A stretch of 64,000 nt of DNA from Porphyridium purpureum (Eukaryota; Rhodophyta; Bangiophyceae; Porphyridiales; Porphyridiaceae): contig VRMN01000018.1 of the NCBI GenBank assembly GCA_008690995.1, positions 191,892-255,891 on the forward strand, written 5' to 3'. The translations under genes were made by a program, and so were the position numbers. Position 1 is the first letter of the stretch, and every line of letters begins with the position of its first letter. The notes below the pieces were generated by a model that had not been told where the DNA came from, made no database searches, and worked only from the letters and a program-made list of their open reading frames with translations. Of this stretch, positions 27,746 through 37,313 are shown piece after piece.

Positions 27746-30700
27746 TCACAAGTCGATCGTTATTACGTCTGCCTGCGGGATTTTTGCTTGTTCGACGTCT
27801 TGGCTCCCATTCTCTTCCGCCGCGGCACGACAAAGAGACTCCTCGACATTCCTACTGAAAGTCGCGCGTAGCGTCGCGTTCACAAAGGAAGAGAGTGATT
27901 TTGCTAGCCCTCGTGCGCGTGACAAACCCACGTGCATGAGAATTCGAGCACATGCCTCGCACAGCTCGCGAAATGCGGCTTGAAAAGCCGCGTCCTCTAT
28001 TGTAGCGCTAGAAGCTGAGCCAGAGCCAGCTACCATGGAGCCAATCAGTTCACGGATGGCCTTCAACTTGGCCTCCAACGCAGTGTACCGCTCGTCGCCG
28101 AGCGCGCTCTTGGCGTCTCGCACCACTGCTTGCGCTCGCATGAGGTTTAGCTTGGTGATGAAAACGCTCTGCAGGGCCGGTGGGAGCGTGTCCGGCAGAA
28201 CCGCCAGGGCGCGTGCGTCCGCGCCGAATGCATCCACAAGTATCTGCACTACCGTGCGAATGGCAATCTGGGCTTCCGATGGAACCTGAGTCGAATCAGC
28301 GCTCGGCACCAAACCTTTCGCGCGTCGAAGTGCAGCCGCGACTTCCGCGTAACGATCGCCCAGCTTAAATTTCAGATGCGTGTGTACGTTGTCCTGTGTA
28401 AGCGTGGCGCTCGCTTTCGGAAGTACTTGGGCCTCGGGGCGAACGGTTGTTTCTGCTATCTGCGCTGGCCTTGCAGGTCGCTCGTCCTCCCAAATCGACG
28501 ACGACGTGGCTTGATTATTTCGTCTGGGAAGCAACTTGGCAACTTTTTCTCGATGCGCAGTTTCTTCGTCCGATCTATACGGAGTTCGAAATTCGCGTTT
28601 CACGCCTGTGCGGCCCGCGCTGAGCGATGACGAGGTTTTGGCGTCCTCTTTCACCCTAACTCCATTTGATTGCTGGTCGCATGGCAAGCTTGCGCTAGAC
28701 TGCACATAGTAAGGCCCCTGTGCAATGAGCCGGAAAAAGGTCGAAAGACCTCTTTGGGCTAACCCAAAAGCCGAGTACACACTGACGTACGGCCGGATCC
28801 ACACGGATAGCCGCTCTTTCACGCCAGATTCAGCAAAGCGTTCGTCGCAAAGCAGCAGCGCACCATAGTCATTTCGGTGACGAATGACACGACCCAGAGC
28901 CTGGTTAATGGCTTTCGTTGCCTGCAGAGAATACCAGGTGTTGCCATTTATCTGCGAGTTGCCCATGGCCACCATGCGGTCCATATACTCGCGCTTGAGT
29001 CGCACCTTGGCATCCATCAGCTGCGGGTAAGGAATGCCAGTCACCAAGACGCCTCGGCCGTCCGCGTCTGCAAAATCAATTCCTTCAGAAACCTTCCCGC
29101 GACACACAGCCATGAAGCAGCCAGCGCCGCGATACTTGACGTTTGCCTTGTGCTCACGCATCGCCATCACAAATTCCTCCGGGTTCTTCGGCTCCACGAC
29201 CAGTGGCTTCTTTTTGTCCAATTGCTGCCAGATCGTGTCCAAATCGCGCTGTCCGGCACTTTGCGGGCGCCCGTTGCCGCAAAAGGTCTTCCAATACTCG
29301 ATGTTGTTATTCATGACAGCGTAGGAAGGAAAGAAGACTAGGATCCCGTCCGGTACTGAGCTGGCAAAGTTGACAAGCGTGCGCCCCAGGTCAAGCCGGT
29401 AGTTGTCGGAATCACGGTTTTTGAAGGAGCTGTTCAGGGTCACACCTGACGGACCTTTCATCAACACGCCACCCCACACCTGCTCTTTAGTGACCACGTG
29501 CGGGTTTTCCAGTCGCACGTTGAACGGAATCCGCAGCTCCGCTGCCATGCCTTCCAGAGGGCTCAGCGTACCGCTGGTCAAGAGAATGCTACGCACGCCA
29601 AGGTTCTGAAGATCCTGCATGGCCAAGTGCGCGGTCAGGCACCAAAAGCCAAGCACCCGCTTTGCGGTAGCGTCTTCTTGTTTTTGCTGTGGCTGCTGTT
29701 GCTCATTAAGACCCTGCTTCTTGCGAAATCGATCGTTGGACTTGAATTTTGGCTGCTCATCGCGGATGCAAACACGGTAGTCGATACTCATTTGCTGCGG
29801 AGTCATAGAGGCCCGGAATACGGTTGACAGTGCAAATTTCAGGTAATCAAGCGAAACAGTTGACTCGAATGACTCGGGTCCACCATTGCCGCGGTCCCTT
29901 TTATCTCCGCCACCGCCACCTTTGCCGTTCAATTTTTCAATGACGGCATCGAGCTTGCTTACCACCGAGCTGGCCGTATCCTGAGTGATGCCAATCCCGC
30001 GGAAAAGCTCTAATATGTAGCTGCCGTCTTTGACGACTTCCTTTCCTTCCGGAACAAAAAGCCGCTTCAGCTGCTCTTGCAGTGAGCGTACCAGCGTAAT
30101 TAGAAGCGTACAATCTTCGCCACATATCGATGCGCTTCCAGGTGCGCCCGGCCGTCCGGCAGCTTTTGAACCCGTTGCGGCATCCGCCGAGGTCGTAAAC
30201 TTGGATGTTCTGCTCCTCGCACGTATGAGCTCCCGCACTGCCCCCTCGAGAATGGCCGGTGCAAGGTCGAAGGACACGGCCTCCTCGCAGACTGAATCCA
30301 CGTTGTGCGCTTCGTCCAAGATGATGACGTCGTTTGCAAAGTCAGACTTGAGCGCATCACGTACGCTTGGGTCAATCAAATAATTGTACGGAAGGAGGAT
30401 AATCTCGGCCTCCTTTTCAATCTTTCTGCTCAAGTAGTAAGGGCAGGCGCGATGCGAACGACCAATATCTACGAGCTCTTCAATGTCGGCCATACCAACA
30501 ATCGCCTCTTCGGTGGCATTCTTGCCGGCTTCACCATCCACTGCATTTCGATAGCTGCACTTTCGCTGGCTGACTATTTTGCGGCACTCGTGCCTCATCA
30601 TGGGCCCCTTGAGTTTGGAGACTGTCTCGTGGATGCATGTCTGCTCACGGGAGCCCAGCACAGACAAGCGCGGACGGTACGACGTGTTGCGCAACTCTGA

Positions 30701-31213
30701 AACCACTTTCTGAAGTTGCGAGTGTGTCCGGGATGAGTAGATTATTCGCGGAATCGGGTTCTTCGTCTCTTTTGGGTGCTGGCTTTGCGTCATGGTCCCG
30801 TGAACACCATCTTTGTTGGCGGCACGTTCCGACACCAGCGACGCAAGTTGGCTCGAAACGGCCATATTAGATATTATTTCATCCTCCTTCTTTTGACTCG
30901 CCTGTGCCTGTGCTGCCTCTGCCAGCTCGTCCATGCTGACGCCACACTTGCGTGCATGTTCCTGAGTAATTTCGCTGGCCGCGCCGTGGGAGCAGAACGC
31001 AGCAAAGGCAGCCACGTAGGCCTCGCGCCAAGCTAAGCTCGCGCATAGAAGGCAAAGCGTTTTCCCCGTGCCCGTCGGCGACTCTAGCAGTGCGTTTTGC
31101 CGATTGCATAGCGCTTCGAGCACACTCTCCATGTACTTCTTCTGACATTCGTACGGCTCGAAGGGGAACTCGATTTTCAGCCCGGACGCGGTCACAAAGC
31201 TGTACAGGGGCAT
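27746..31213 (-). CDS. RTEL1: RTEL1-like iron-sulfur DEAH DNA helicase
   Basis: This 1,155-residue protein belongs to the XPD/FANCJ/RTEL1 helicase family. Visible parts are the Q-motif-like FPFEPYECQKKYMESV, Walker A ESPTGTGKT (44-52), the cysteines of the iron-sulfur domain between about 185 and 265 (CIHET, CRKIVSQRKC, CPYYL), and DEAHNVDSVCEEAVSFDL (near 297). Later motifs are SGTLSPLEGMAAEL, VCRGKVSEGIDFADADGRGV and QALGRVIRHRNDYG. A C-terminal helical region (FKLGDRYAEVAAALRRAKGL and a second similar stretch) resembles the harmonin-N-like repeats of RTEL1 and favours RTEL1 over FANCJ. RTEL1 dismantles D-loops, T-loops and G-quadruplexes and protects telomeres. TERT lies 30 kb away. The start is a true ATG. 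Confidence 0.85.
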   Translation of the reverse strand: MPLYSFVTASGLKIEFPFEPYECQKKYMESVLEALCNRQNALLESPTGTGKTLCLLCASLAWREAYVAAFAAFCSHGAASEITQEHARKCGVSMDELAEAAQAQASQKKEDEIISNMAVSSQLASLVSERAANKDGVHGTMTQSQHPKETKNPIPRIIYSSRTHSQLQKVVSELRNTSYRPRLSVLGSREQTCIHETVSKLKGPMMRHECRKIVSQRKCSYRNAVDGEAGKNATEEAIVGMADIEELVDIGRSHRACPYYLSRKIEKEAEIILLPYNYLIDPSVRDALKSDFANDVIILDEAHNVDSVCEEAVSFDLAPAILEGAVRELIRARSRTSKFTTSADAATGSKAAGRPGAPGSASICGEDCTLLITLVRSLQEQLKRLFVPEGKEVVKDGSYILELFRGIGITQDTASSVVSKLDAVIEKLNGKGGGGGDKRDRGNGGPESFESTVSLDYLKFALSTVFRASMTPQQMSIDYRVCIRDEQPKFKSNDRFRKKQGLNEQQQPQQKQEDATAKRVLGFWCLTAHLAMQDLQNLGVRSILLTSGTLSPLEGMAAELRIPFNVRLENPHVVTKEQVWGGVLMKGPSGVTLNSSFKNRDSDNYRLDLGRTLVNFASSVPDGILVFFPSYAVMNNNIEYWKTFCGNGRPQSAGQRDLDTIWQQLDKKKPLVVEPKNPEEFVMAMREHKANVKYRGAGCFMAVCRGKVSEGIDFADADGRGVLVTGIPYPQLMDAKVRLKREYMDRMVAMGNSQINGNTWYSLQATKAINQALGRVIRHRNDYGALLLCDERFAESGVKERLSVWIRPYVSVYSAFGLAQRGLSTFFRLIAQGPYYVQSSASLPCDQQSNGVRVKEDAKTSSSLSAGRTGVKREFRTPYRSDEETAHREKVAKLLPRRNNQATSSSIWEDERPARPAQIAETTVRPEAQVLPKASATLTQDNVHTHLKFKLGDRYAEVAAALRRAKGLVPSADSTQVPSEAQIAIRTVVQILVDAFGADARALAVLPDTLPPALQSVFITKLNLMRAQAVVRDAKSALGDERYTALEAKLKAIRELIGSMVAGSGSASSATIEDAAFQAAFRELCEACARILMHVGLSRARGLAKSLSSFVNATLRATFSRNVEESLCRAAAEENGSQDVEQAKIPQADVITIDL

Positions 31214-31611
31214 TTTCGATGAGTGCTAAGCTCTGTGCACGAGGCTAGAGCGTCGCAACAAAGCTCGCTCTTCTCAAAAGTGCTCTGAGCTGCTGCAAGC
31301 ACGTTGCACGGCTTCGGGCAAGCACTCTGACGGGCATCACCATGCAACCGTGCTTCTTAACCCGTGCACACACGCACATGCACCACCGCAGCGCTCTCCA
31401 CCGCGACGCTGTGAGTCGCGCGGACCCCCCAGGCACTTTTTTCCCCGCCTCTTCGGGATCGACTCCCGTGTGCAGGTCTCTGACGCCGCCGACCCCCGAC
31501 GTGCCCACTTTTACTGCCGGCTTTTCTTTTTCTGGCGCCAAAAAAAAAGAGACCGGAATGCATTACAAAGTAATTTCTATTTCTAGTGTGGTTGCAAGCG
31601 GTCGAACGTGG
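31214..31611. other. Intergenic region upstream of the helicase
   Basis: This 398-bp gap lies between the RTEL1-like start (-) and the stop of the next minus-strand gene. It has no GTACAGT motif, and I saw no convincing gene or repeat in it. Confidence 0.4.
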
Positions 31612-32721
31612 TCAGGTGGAGGGCGTGCTTGCGTTTGAAACAAGCGCCAGGTCCAATTGAATGGCAATGGCGGTTGGCTTGTACTTGGTAAAGTCGCGCT
31701 GAAAGGTGTCGTCCATGTAGAACTCTTCCGACTCTGTGGCGATGCCGCAGCGTTGCAGATAAACGCGCAGCATCTCGCCGAGGAAGATGGGCGCGAGGTC
31801 GTTGAAGGACTCGCCGGCAAGGACCTGGGCAGCAGGCATCAGAGCGATTGAATCGGCAAAGACCGATACACTGGTGCGCCCTTCGTCAACCCACTCTTCC
31901 TGCTGCGTGATCGGGAACTCGATCTTGTACGTGGAACAGAGGCCCGTCGCCTGGAACGCCGCGAGAATATGATCAATGCCGGCGGTCCACTGGTCGATGC
32001 GCGGTCCCAGAGGAACATTGGCGAGGCTGAATCTGGGTGCATGGTCGAGGATATACTGAGAGATCTCGAGCATTAGTTGGCGGCGCTGGTTTCTGTATGT
32101 CGCACGCTCGCAAATGAGATGCATTCGCACGTATAAAAGCCACGACAATGTGCGTGAGTCCCTAATGTCTGACTCATCTGGTACCAAGCTTTGGATACTC
32201 TTGCGGGTCAAACTGGAGCGCTCTTCATATTCTGGCGACTCGAGGAAGAAGCTCTGAGCACGAGGCCGCAGACGTTCCTCGCTCGCCTTCAACTCATCGG
32301 CCGAAATGATTTTCATGCGCTGTGCGACAACCAAAGGGGCATTCAACAGCACCTGTGCGGTGGTTGGGTCCACCGGCATGGGCTCATAAAAGCGCTGCCC
32401 AGACACGAGGCCGAGCTTTTCGTCCAAGTAGTCGAGCGCGAGATCCAATTCACGCTGGAAGAAGAGCTTGGTGCCTGCCCACACACTCAACGATCCAAGC
32501 ACGACGCCAAACACGCGCCGAGAGACATTGAACGCGACCAACTGCTCCTCCTCAACGTCGTCGTCGTTCTTTCGGTCCAACAGGAACCAGGCGCTCCTTC
32601 CAACACTCGACGACCGCTTCGCCCTCGGGTTCGGCGCACAGTGACATTTCGCACTTCCGGCAAAGCAGCCGGCGGCTGTCTGCGCCCCAGCCCACCGCGC
32701 GGGCACTACAAAGGCCTCCAT
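31612..32721 (-). CDS. Conserved-looking protein, probably plastid-targeted, function unknown
   Basis: I do not recognise this 369-residue protein. The first 50 residues are rich in Ala, Arg, Ser and Cys with few acids (MEAFVVPARWAGAQTAAGCF, then AKRSSSVGRSAW), as in a plastid transit peptide. A single hydrophobic stretch follows (FGVVLGSLSVWAGTKLFF, about 70-87) and may anchor it in a membrane. The remainder is a soluble, mostly helical region with no catalytic motif that I can name. It ends with a hydrophobic strand (IAIQLDLALV). The start is a true ATG and 129 bp separates it from the divergent RGG gene. Plastid location is inference from composition. Confidence 0.65.
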   Translation of the reverse strand: MEAFVVPARWAGAQTAAGCFAGSAKCHCAPNPRAKRSSSVGRSAWFLLDRKNDDDVEEEQLVAFNVSRRVFGVVLGSLSVWAGTKLFFQRELDLALDYLDEKLGLVSGQRFYEPMPVDPTTAQVLLNAPLVVAQRMKIISADELKASEERLRPRAQSFFLESPEYEERSSLTRKSIQSLVPDESDIRDSRTLSWLLYVRMHLICERATYRNQRRQLMLEISQYILDHAPRFSLANVPLGPRIDQWTAGIDHILAAFQATGLCSTYKIEFPITQQEEWVDEGRTSVSVFADSIALMPAAQVLAGESFNDLAPIFLGEMLRVYLQRCGIATESEEFYMDDTFQRDFTKYKPTAIAIQLDLALVSNASTPST

Positions 32722-32850
32722 GGCGCCGAAAACACAATCGAAGCCACTGCCACGACTTCCGTCATGTCACGGTGAAACGAGGTGGCGCTCAGAACGTGGT
32801 GACGATCAGGGGAGGGACGGAGCAGCGGTAGTAAGAGCGACGAGGGCGCG
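32722..32850. promoter_or_regulatory. 129-bp divergent promoter
   Basis: A short head-to-head gap between the plastid-type unknown gene and the RGG-protein gene. No recurrent motif was found. Confidence 0.4.
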
Positions 32851-33333
32851 ATGCCAGGGGAGGAAAAATCAGCAACGCCCAAGGCGGCGGGCGGCGTCCA
32901 GAAAAAGGTGATCAAGCTGTCGGATTATGGGCAAACTCGTGGAGGGCGAGGAGGGCGCGGCGGGCGTGGTGGGTCGAAACGTGACTCATGGAAGAGTGGT
33001 ACAGGATCCGGAGGCAAAGGACGCGAGGCGCCTTCGTCCAAGTACGACGAGGAAATGAAGTTGTTCGACCTGGACATGGACCTGCGTGTGTACAACGCGG
33101 AGAAACAGGGCAAGAGCGTCGAGGCGGTGAAGGAAGAGGTCGCCAAGCTGAAAGCCGAGAAGCGCGCCGAAATTAGAAAGAAGCAGGAAGAGGATAAGAT
33201 GACCAAGTTGGACGAAGAGCTCAAGGCGTATTTCAGCAAGAAGTCGGAAACGAAGGAGGCGGCTCCCGAAGCGGATGGCACAGAGGCGGAGGGAAAAGTA
33301 CCAGCGGAGGAGGCAAAGAAATCGGAAGAATAA
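32851..33333 (+). CDS. Small RGG-box protein with FoP-duplication-like C-terminus
   Basis: This 160-residue basic protein has a UAP56-binding-like N-terminal segment (KVIKLSDYGQ), an RGG box (RGGRGGRGGRGG, about 30-41) and a helical region that ends MTKLDEELKAYFSKK. The L-D-E-E-L-x-x-Y-x-x-K pattern resembles the FoP duplication of CHTOP and related mRNA export adaptors. Such adaptors bind RNA through the arginines, which PRMTs methylate, and hand mRNA to the export receptor. The assignment is tentative; it could be another RNA-binding adaptor. The terminal stop overlaps AATAAA (AATAAATG), a potential polyadenylation signal. The next gene converges with only 20 bp between stops. Confidence 0.45.
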   Translation: MPGEEKSATPKAAGGVQKKVIKLSDYGQTRGGRGGRGGRGGSKRDSWKSGTGSGGKGREAPSSKYDEEMKLFDLDMDLRVYNAEKQGKSVEAVKEEVAKLKAEKRAEIRKKQEEDKMTKLDEELKAYFSKKSETKEAAPEADGTEAEGKVPAEEAKKSEE

Positions 33334-33353
33334 ATGATGGCTTACTTGACGGC

Positions 33354-34802
33354 TTACTTGACGGCTGCTTCTCGCTCGGCGCGCGTAAAGCCCGTAAAGA
33401 ACGTGAGCGGTGCGAAGTCTTCCCGCGTGGACGTCGCAGGAGGGAACTGAAAAGTGTAGCGGATCGACTTGTCCCTGCTCATGTCCGAAAGGCTGTCAAA
33501 CGAAAGCCCCTGGCTCTCCTCCTCATCGGCGAGGAGCGGTGATTCTTCGTTCGCTGTCGATGACGACGCGGAGGACCGAGCATTGTACATCACTTCCGCA
33601 ATCACTCCTCGAATTGAAGGCCGTGTCGTCCGGCCGATCGAGAACACCGCGCCGGACGTATCCGCGGCGCGCGTGACGAATCCTTCCCATGGAAACTCAT
33701 CGATCCAGCAGCGAAATGGATTCGCCAGCGCATCAGCGACCAAAAGCCATCCAACGAACAGCAGGTACTCGAGCGCGTACGCGACCAAGACCCAGTAGAG
33801 ATCAGGATCTGGCCACATGCTGAGAGCACTGCTCTGCTTGATTTTGTCCAGACCTAGAGACTCTCTGTTCTCCACCACGCTGGATGAAAAGCCAGCCAAG
33901 ATGACCAGAATTGTGCAGTACGATCGCACGGTGGCCTGGACCAATTGTCGATACATGAGCGGGACGGGCGTGTTTTTGATTGCCACCTGGTGCGCGATGG
34001 CGCTGCGCATGCGCGACGGGTTCTCATTCAGCGACTGGACGTCCATAGCTGTGACACCAAAGCGCGGGTCAAGGGACAGCTCCTTGACAAGAGACGAGTA
34101 CCACGTTAGCGGCAACGCATACTTTGCATTCGCCAGCGCCGGGGGCGCAGCTTCTAAAATATGCTTCTCTGCATGCGTGAGCAAGCCGCGGTCGACCAAT
34201 TGGTTCAAGTTTGCCAAGAAAGAAGCGCGTTTTTCGTACAGCAAGCCGCAACCCAGCGCATGTGCCAGATTAATCCACCGTATGAGCGTAAACTGTACGG
34301 CGGCGACATCGTTTTCACTGAGCGCGGCGGGTGGTTTGGTGTCTGGCTTGATCTCGTCCAATGAAGTTTGACTGAACTCGTGTGTACCGCGGACGTCTTC
34401 GGACGCCCAGAAGGACTCTCGAACCGCATGCGCTGCTGAAATCAACGAGGATACTTGCAACGAGGTGTTGAGCACGACCCCTATCACTTTCCCCTCGGTC
34501 TGCCGCACATCTTGCCAACGACTGAACATGGTACTGGTGTAGAAGCCGAGCATGAGCCCTATTGCAGCCTGGAAGCGAGTATATAGGTGCTGGGTGACAT
34601 CCATCAACGGCAGCGACGCTGCGTTCAACACAAAGTCCGGGAACAATGCCCACGTCAATGTAATCGACAGCGCGCCCAGCAGAATCAGCATGAGCCACTC
34701 CAGCCACAGCACCTGCCAAATACTGCCGCGCCACTGGCGCACCATTCGCCACCAGCGCAGTTTCCATGGCGGACCGTACGGATCCGTATATGTCACTGCC
34801 AT
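33354..34802 (-). CDS. Bestrophin-family anion channel
   Basis: This 482-residue membrane protein belongs to the bestrophin/UPF0187 family of pentameric anion channels. The N-terminus MAVTYTDPYGPPW matches the compact bestrophin start. The first hairpin has LMLILLGALSITLTWAL, and RFQAAIGLMLGFYTSTMFSR carries the conserved aromatic/Arg end of the second helix. Later hydrophobic pairs are near YCTILVILAGFSSS and YALEYLLFVGWLLVA. They are followed by the family motif NPFRCWIDEFPW (compare N-P-F-G-x-D-x-x-D). The C-terminus is Ser-rich and hydrophilic. Algal and plant bestrophins carry chloride or bicarbonate across thylakoid or plasma membranes. No obvious transit peptide is seen. ATG at 34802 was chosen over an upstream GTG. 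Confidence 0.85.
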   Translation of the reverse strand: MAVTYTDPYGPPWKLRWWRMVRQWRGSIWQVLWLEWLMLILLGALSITLTWALFPDFVLNAASLPLMDVTQHLYTRFQAAIGLMLGFYTSTMFSRWQDVRQTEGKVIGVVLNTSLQVSSLISAAHAVRESFWASEDVRGTHEFSQTSLDEIKPDTKPPAALSENDVAAVQFTLIRWINLAHALGCGLLYEKRASFLANLNQLVDRGLLTHAEKHILEAAPPALANAKYALPLTWYSSLVKELSLDPRFGVTAMDVQSLNENPSRMRSAIAHQVAIKNTPVPLMYRQLVQATVRSYCTILVILAGFSSSVVENRESLGLDKIKQSSALSMWPDPDLYWVLVAYALEYLLFVGWLLVADALANPFRCWIDEFPWEGFVTRAADTSGAVFSIGRTTRPSIRGVIAEVMYNARSSASSSTANEESPLLADEEESQGLSFDSLSDMSRDKSIRYTFQFPPATSTREDFAPLTFFTGFTRAEREAAVK

Positions 34803-35380
34803 CGCCACTGCTCCCAGAGGTCCCCACTTGTTTTTTCTCCTCCACAACACCTCAACCTCGCACCTACCTCACCGGCAACCACAAAAAACAACCACCTCCG
34901 ATTACTCGCGACTGTACTCACCGGTACCGAATCTCGAGCTTTCATGACATTGCAATGCAAATTTACTCTTGATGATGCCATAAGAATGATCATTTCTGTT
35001 TAATGCTGCCATTTGAATGCGCATTTCATCTTGTTCATGCCATTGGAATGAGCATTCCGTTGAATAATGACATACAAATGGATATTTTACCTGGTAAATG
35101 ACATTGAAATAAGCATTTCGTCTTGATAATGACATGTGAATGAGCATTTCACCTCAGTGATGTCAATACAATGCAGCATTTCATGGACGTTTGTGAAAGC
35201 GCGCCAAAAGACGGCCCGAACGATTTCTGGAGCTGGGTGGTTTCGGGGCGCGGGCTGGAGACGGGGTCGTGTTGATTGGGAGACAAACGTGAGCGTGTTG
35301 GAGAGAGGTATAGCCACACGGAGGGACAGAGAACGAGGCGCACACGCGTCGGATTCTCCGGAGCCTGCAGATACTTCGTG
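34803..35380. promoter_or_regulatory. Divergent promoter, bestrophin / RAD21, with 31-bp array
   Basis: This 578-bp gap contains ACTGTAC at 34911-34917 and an eight-copy 31-bp repeat array at 34941-35189. The remaining 190 bp before the RAD21 ATG shows no further element. Confidence 0.55.
34941..35189. repeat. Eight-copy degenerate tandem array, 31-bp period
   Basis: The ATGACAT-like element begins at 34944, 34975, 35006, 35037, 35067, 35098, 35129 and 35160, giving spacings of 31, 31, 31, 30, 31, 31 and 31 bp. Each unit carries ATGACAT, then a GAATGAGCATTTC-like part with dyad character, and then a variable CTTGA end. The array is AT-rich in a GC-rich genome. The first copy contains ACATTGCAATGC, which recurs exactly at 44256-44267. 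Confidence 0.9.
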
Positions 35381-37264
35381 ATGTTTTACTCGTCACACAT
35401 TCTGACGAAAAAGGGCGCGCTGTCAAAAGTATGGCTCGCGGCGCACATGCAGCACAAGCTGACAAAGGGCATGGTCACGTCGGTGGATGTGGAGCAGTCC
35501 TGCACGAGCATTGTGCAGCCGGAAGCACCCTTGGCGTTGCGCTTGTCGAGTAACTTGATGTTGGGCGTCGTGAGAATTTACTCCAAGAAAACCAAGTACT
35601 TGCTCTCTGACTGCACCGAGGCAATGGCCAAGCTGAGGACGATGTTGCGGCCGGGTGCCGGGTTCGAATGGCGCGACGATGACAATGTGGCAGCGCCATA
35701 TGCCGCTATTACATTAGCAGACCCCGCGGCGCACGCAGGCGCCGGGCACGGCGCGTTGATGGCAATCAACGTCGAGCCCATCGAAGACGACGGCAACACC
35801 ATGTTAATGGACCTCGACTTTCTAGAGAACGACTCGGCCTCTGCGTCGCTGATGCAACACTCGCTGTCGCGGGCACTTTCGCAAAGCGGGTTCCAGGCGA
35901 GTGAGCGCGACATCACCATGGACGACCATTCATCACTCACCGGCGAAGACTCGTACCAGTCGGGCGGGCATCTTTCCGGCATGTCGCTGGACCTGGCCGC
36001 GGCGGCCGACATTGATGAGCAGCAGCCATTGCCTTTTGTTCCATCCAGGCAACGCAGCGCCTCTCCAGCAGAGCCCGAGCAATTGCGCCGAGACAGAGAC
36101 CGGCTCCACGCCGTGGCACCCGAACTTTCGCTCTCCCCGACTGTTGAGCCTCTCCAGCCATTTGAGTTTGAGCCGGAGCACCACGCCGCGGACCAACGCA
36201 CTGGTCTCCCGGTACCGCTCCCTCTCGAGGAGGATCAAGACAGGTTGCGACAGGCCTCGCAGGATTCAGAATCGGACGTGCAAGTGGCGCCGCCCGTGCA
36301 GACTGCCGACGAAGACAAGCCGCGGATAAAGCGGCGTATGGTCACCGCGACAGCAATAGACATTGAAACTGAGCTCCCGGCCCGGCAGATTCGCGCACAG
36401 CTTGCCCGAACAGATGATATTGTGTTACCGCTCGTTACTCAAGTGCCCTTAAGGGATGAGGTCATTGTGCGAAACTCGTCCACAATCGGTGTTCTGATGC
36501 CTCTTGGTGGAGGTCCGCTGCACGACTTTGTCTCGAAGTGCATGGAGTCTTTAGATACAAATATTCTGAGACCTCCGGCAGGTCGTGATTTGCATGCAGG
36601 TCCAGGAACTGCCACTGAAACCGAAGAGATTGAGATCATGCGTGCGGCGACGCCGGGCTCGGCTGATGCACAGCTGCCCATGCACATACTCAGCCCATTT
36701 GTTAGTCCAAACCAGGACAAGGCCATTCCGCATGCCGTGGAGCACGAGGACGATAGAGTCCAGGAAGAGAGTCCCGACTTTGACTTTGGATCGCTCGGCT
36801 CGACGTCAGCATCAAGCGTGGCACCCGGACCGGCACCGGCGACATACGCTGGCTCCTCGCCTCCGCGCCCAGTCACGCTGCGTATGCCGTTGGGCCGCAT
36901 TTCACTGATGGAAGTGGCAGCGACACCCATTCACTCGCTAGCCGGTGCTCCCGACTTGTCGTCCGGCGATCCACTGGTGAACGAGCGGACCACGAAAATG
37001 TGCTTGCTGTTGGAAGACCGCTTCTACGGCGACCGCGCGCCCAAAGCGGGCGAGCAGGGCGCACGAGGCACGGCAGCTTTATACGACCTGACCGCTGATT
37101 TGAAGGCCGAGGGCGCCACCCGGCGGAGCGCTGCACGCGCATTCTACGAGGTGCTGAACTTGAGCACGCGCAAGCTGATTCATCTGGACCAGGCGCAGCC
37201 GTATGGCGCTATCCATCTCACACCGACAGCCGCGTTCAACACGGCTCTCGTGGCATCGCAATAG
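35381..37264 (+). CDS. RAD21: RAD21/SCC1 cohesin kleisin subunit
   Basis: This 627-residue protein is an alpha-kleisin. The N-terminal domain (1-100) begins MFYSSHILTKKGALSKVWLA and includes RLSSNLMLGVVRIYSKKTKY, the part that closes on the SMC3 head. The C-terminal winged-helix domain (about 545-627) reads LYDLTADLKAEGATRRSAAR, then FYEVLNLSTRKLIHLDQAQPYG, the part that binds SMC1. The middle is acidic and disordered, as in other kleisins, and would hold separase and STAG contacts. I did not identify a firm separase site. A meiotic REC8 paralogue is the alternative. ATG at 35381 restores the exact family start (MFYS). Confidence 0.92.
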   Translation: MFYSSHILTKKGALSKVWLAAHMQHKLTKGMVTSVDVEQSCTSIVQPEAPLALRLSSNLMLGVVRIYSKKTKYLLSDCTEAMAKLRTMLRPGAGFEWRDDDNVAAPYAAITLADPAAHAGAGHGALMAINVEPIEDDGNTMLMDLDFLENDSASASLMQHSLSRALSQSGFQASERDITMDDHSSLTGEDSYQSGGHLSGMSLDLAAAADIDEQQPLPFVPSRQRSASPAEPEQLRRDRDRLHAVAPELSLSPTVEPLQPFEFEPEHHAADQRTGLPVPLPLEEDQDRLRQASQDSESDVQVAPPVQTADEDKPRIKRRMVTATAIDIETELPARQIRAQLARTDDIVLPLVTQVPLRDEVIVRNSSTIGVLMPLGGGPLHDFVSKCMESLDTNILRPPAGRDLHAGPGTATETEEIEIMRAATPGSADAQLPMHILSPFVSPNQDKAIPHAVEHEDDRVQEESPDFDFGSLGSTSASSVAPGPAPATYAGSSPPRPVTLRMPLGRISLMEVAATPIHSLAGAPDLSSGDPLVNERTTKMCLLLEDRFYGDRAPKAGEQGARGTAALYDLTADLKAEGATRRSAARAFYEVLNLSTRKLIHLDQAQPYGAIHLTPTAAFNTALVASQ

Positions 37265-37313
37265 CACACAATTAAAAATAGTTCACTTCATACAGGTTAC
37301 TAAAGACTGTTTG
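37265..37313. other. Convergent 49-bp gap
   Basis: Very short 3'-3' spacing between RAD21 and the Patched-like gene; the 3' untranslated regions probably overlap. Confidence 0.5.

Noticed and set aside
34941-35189. The 31-bp array as a CRISPR locus
   Set aside because: Units are contiguous and degenerate with no unique spacers, and this is a eukaryotic nuclear region.
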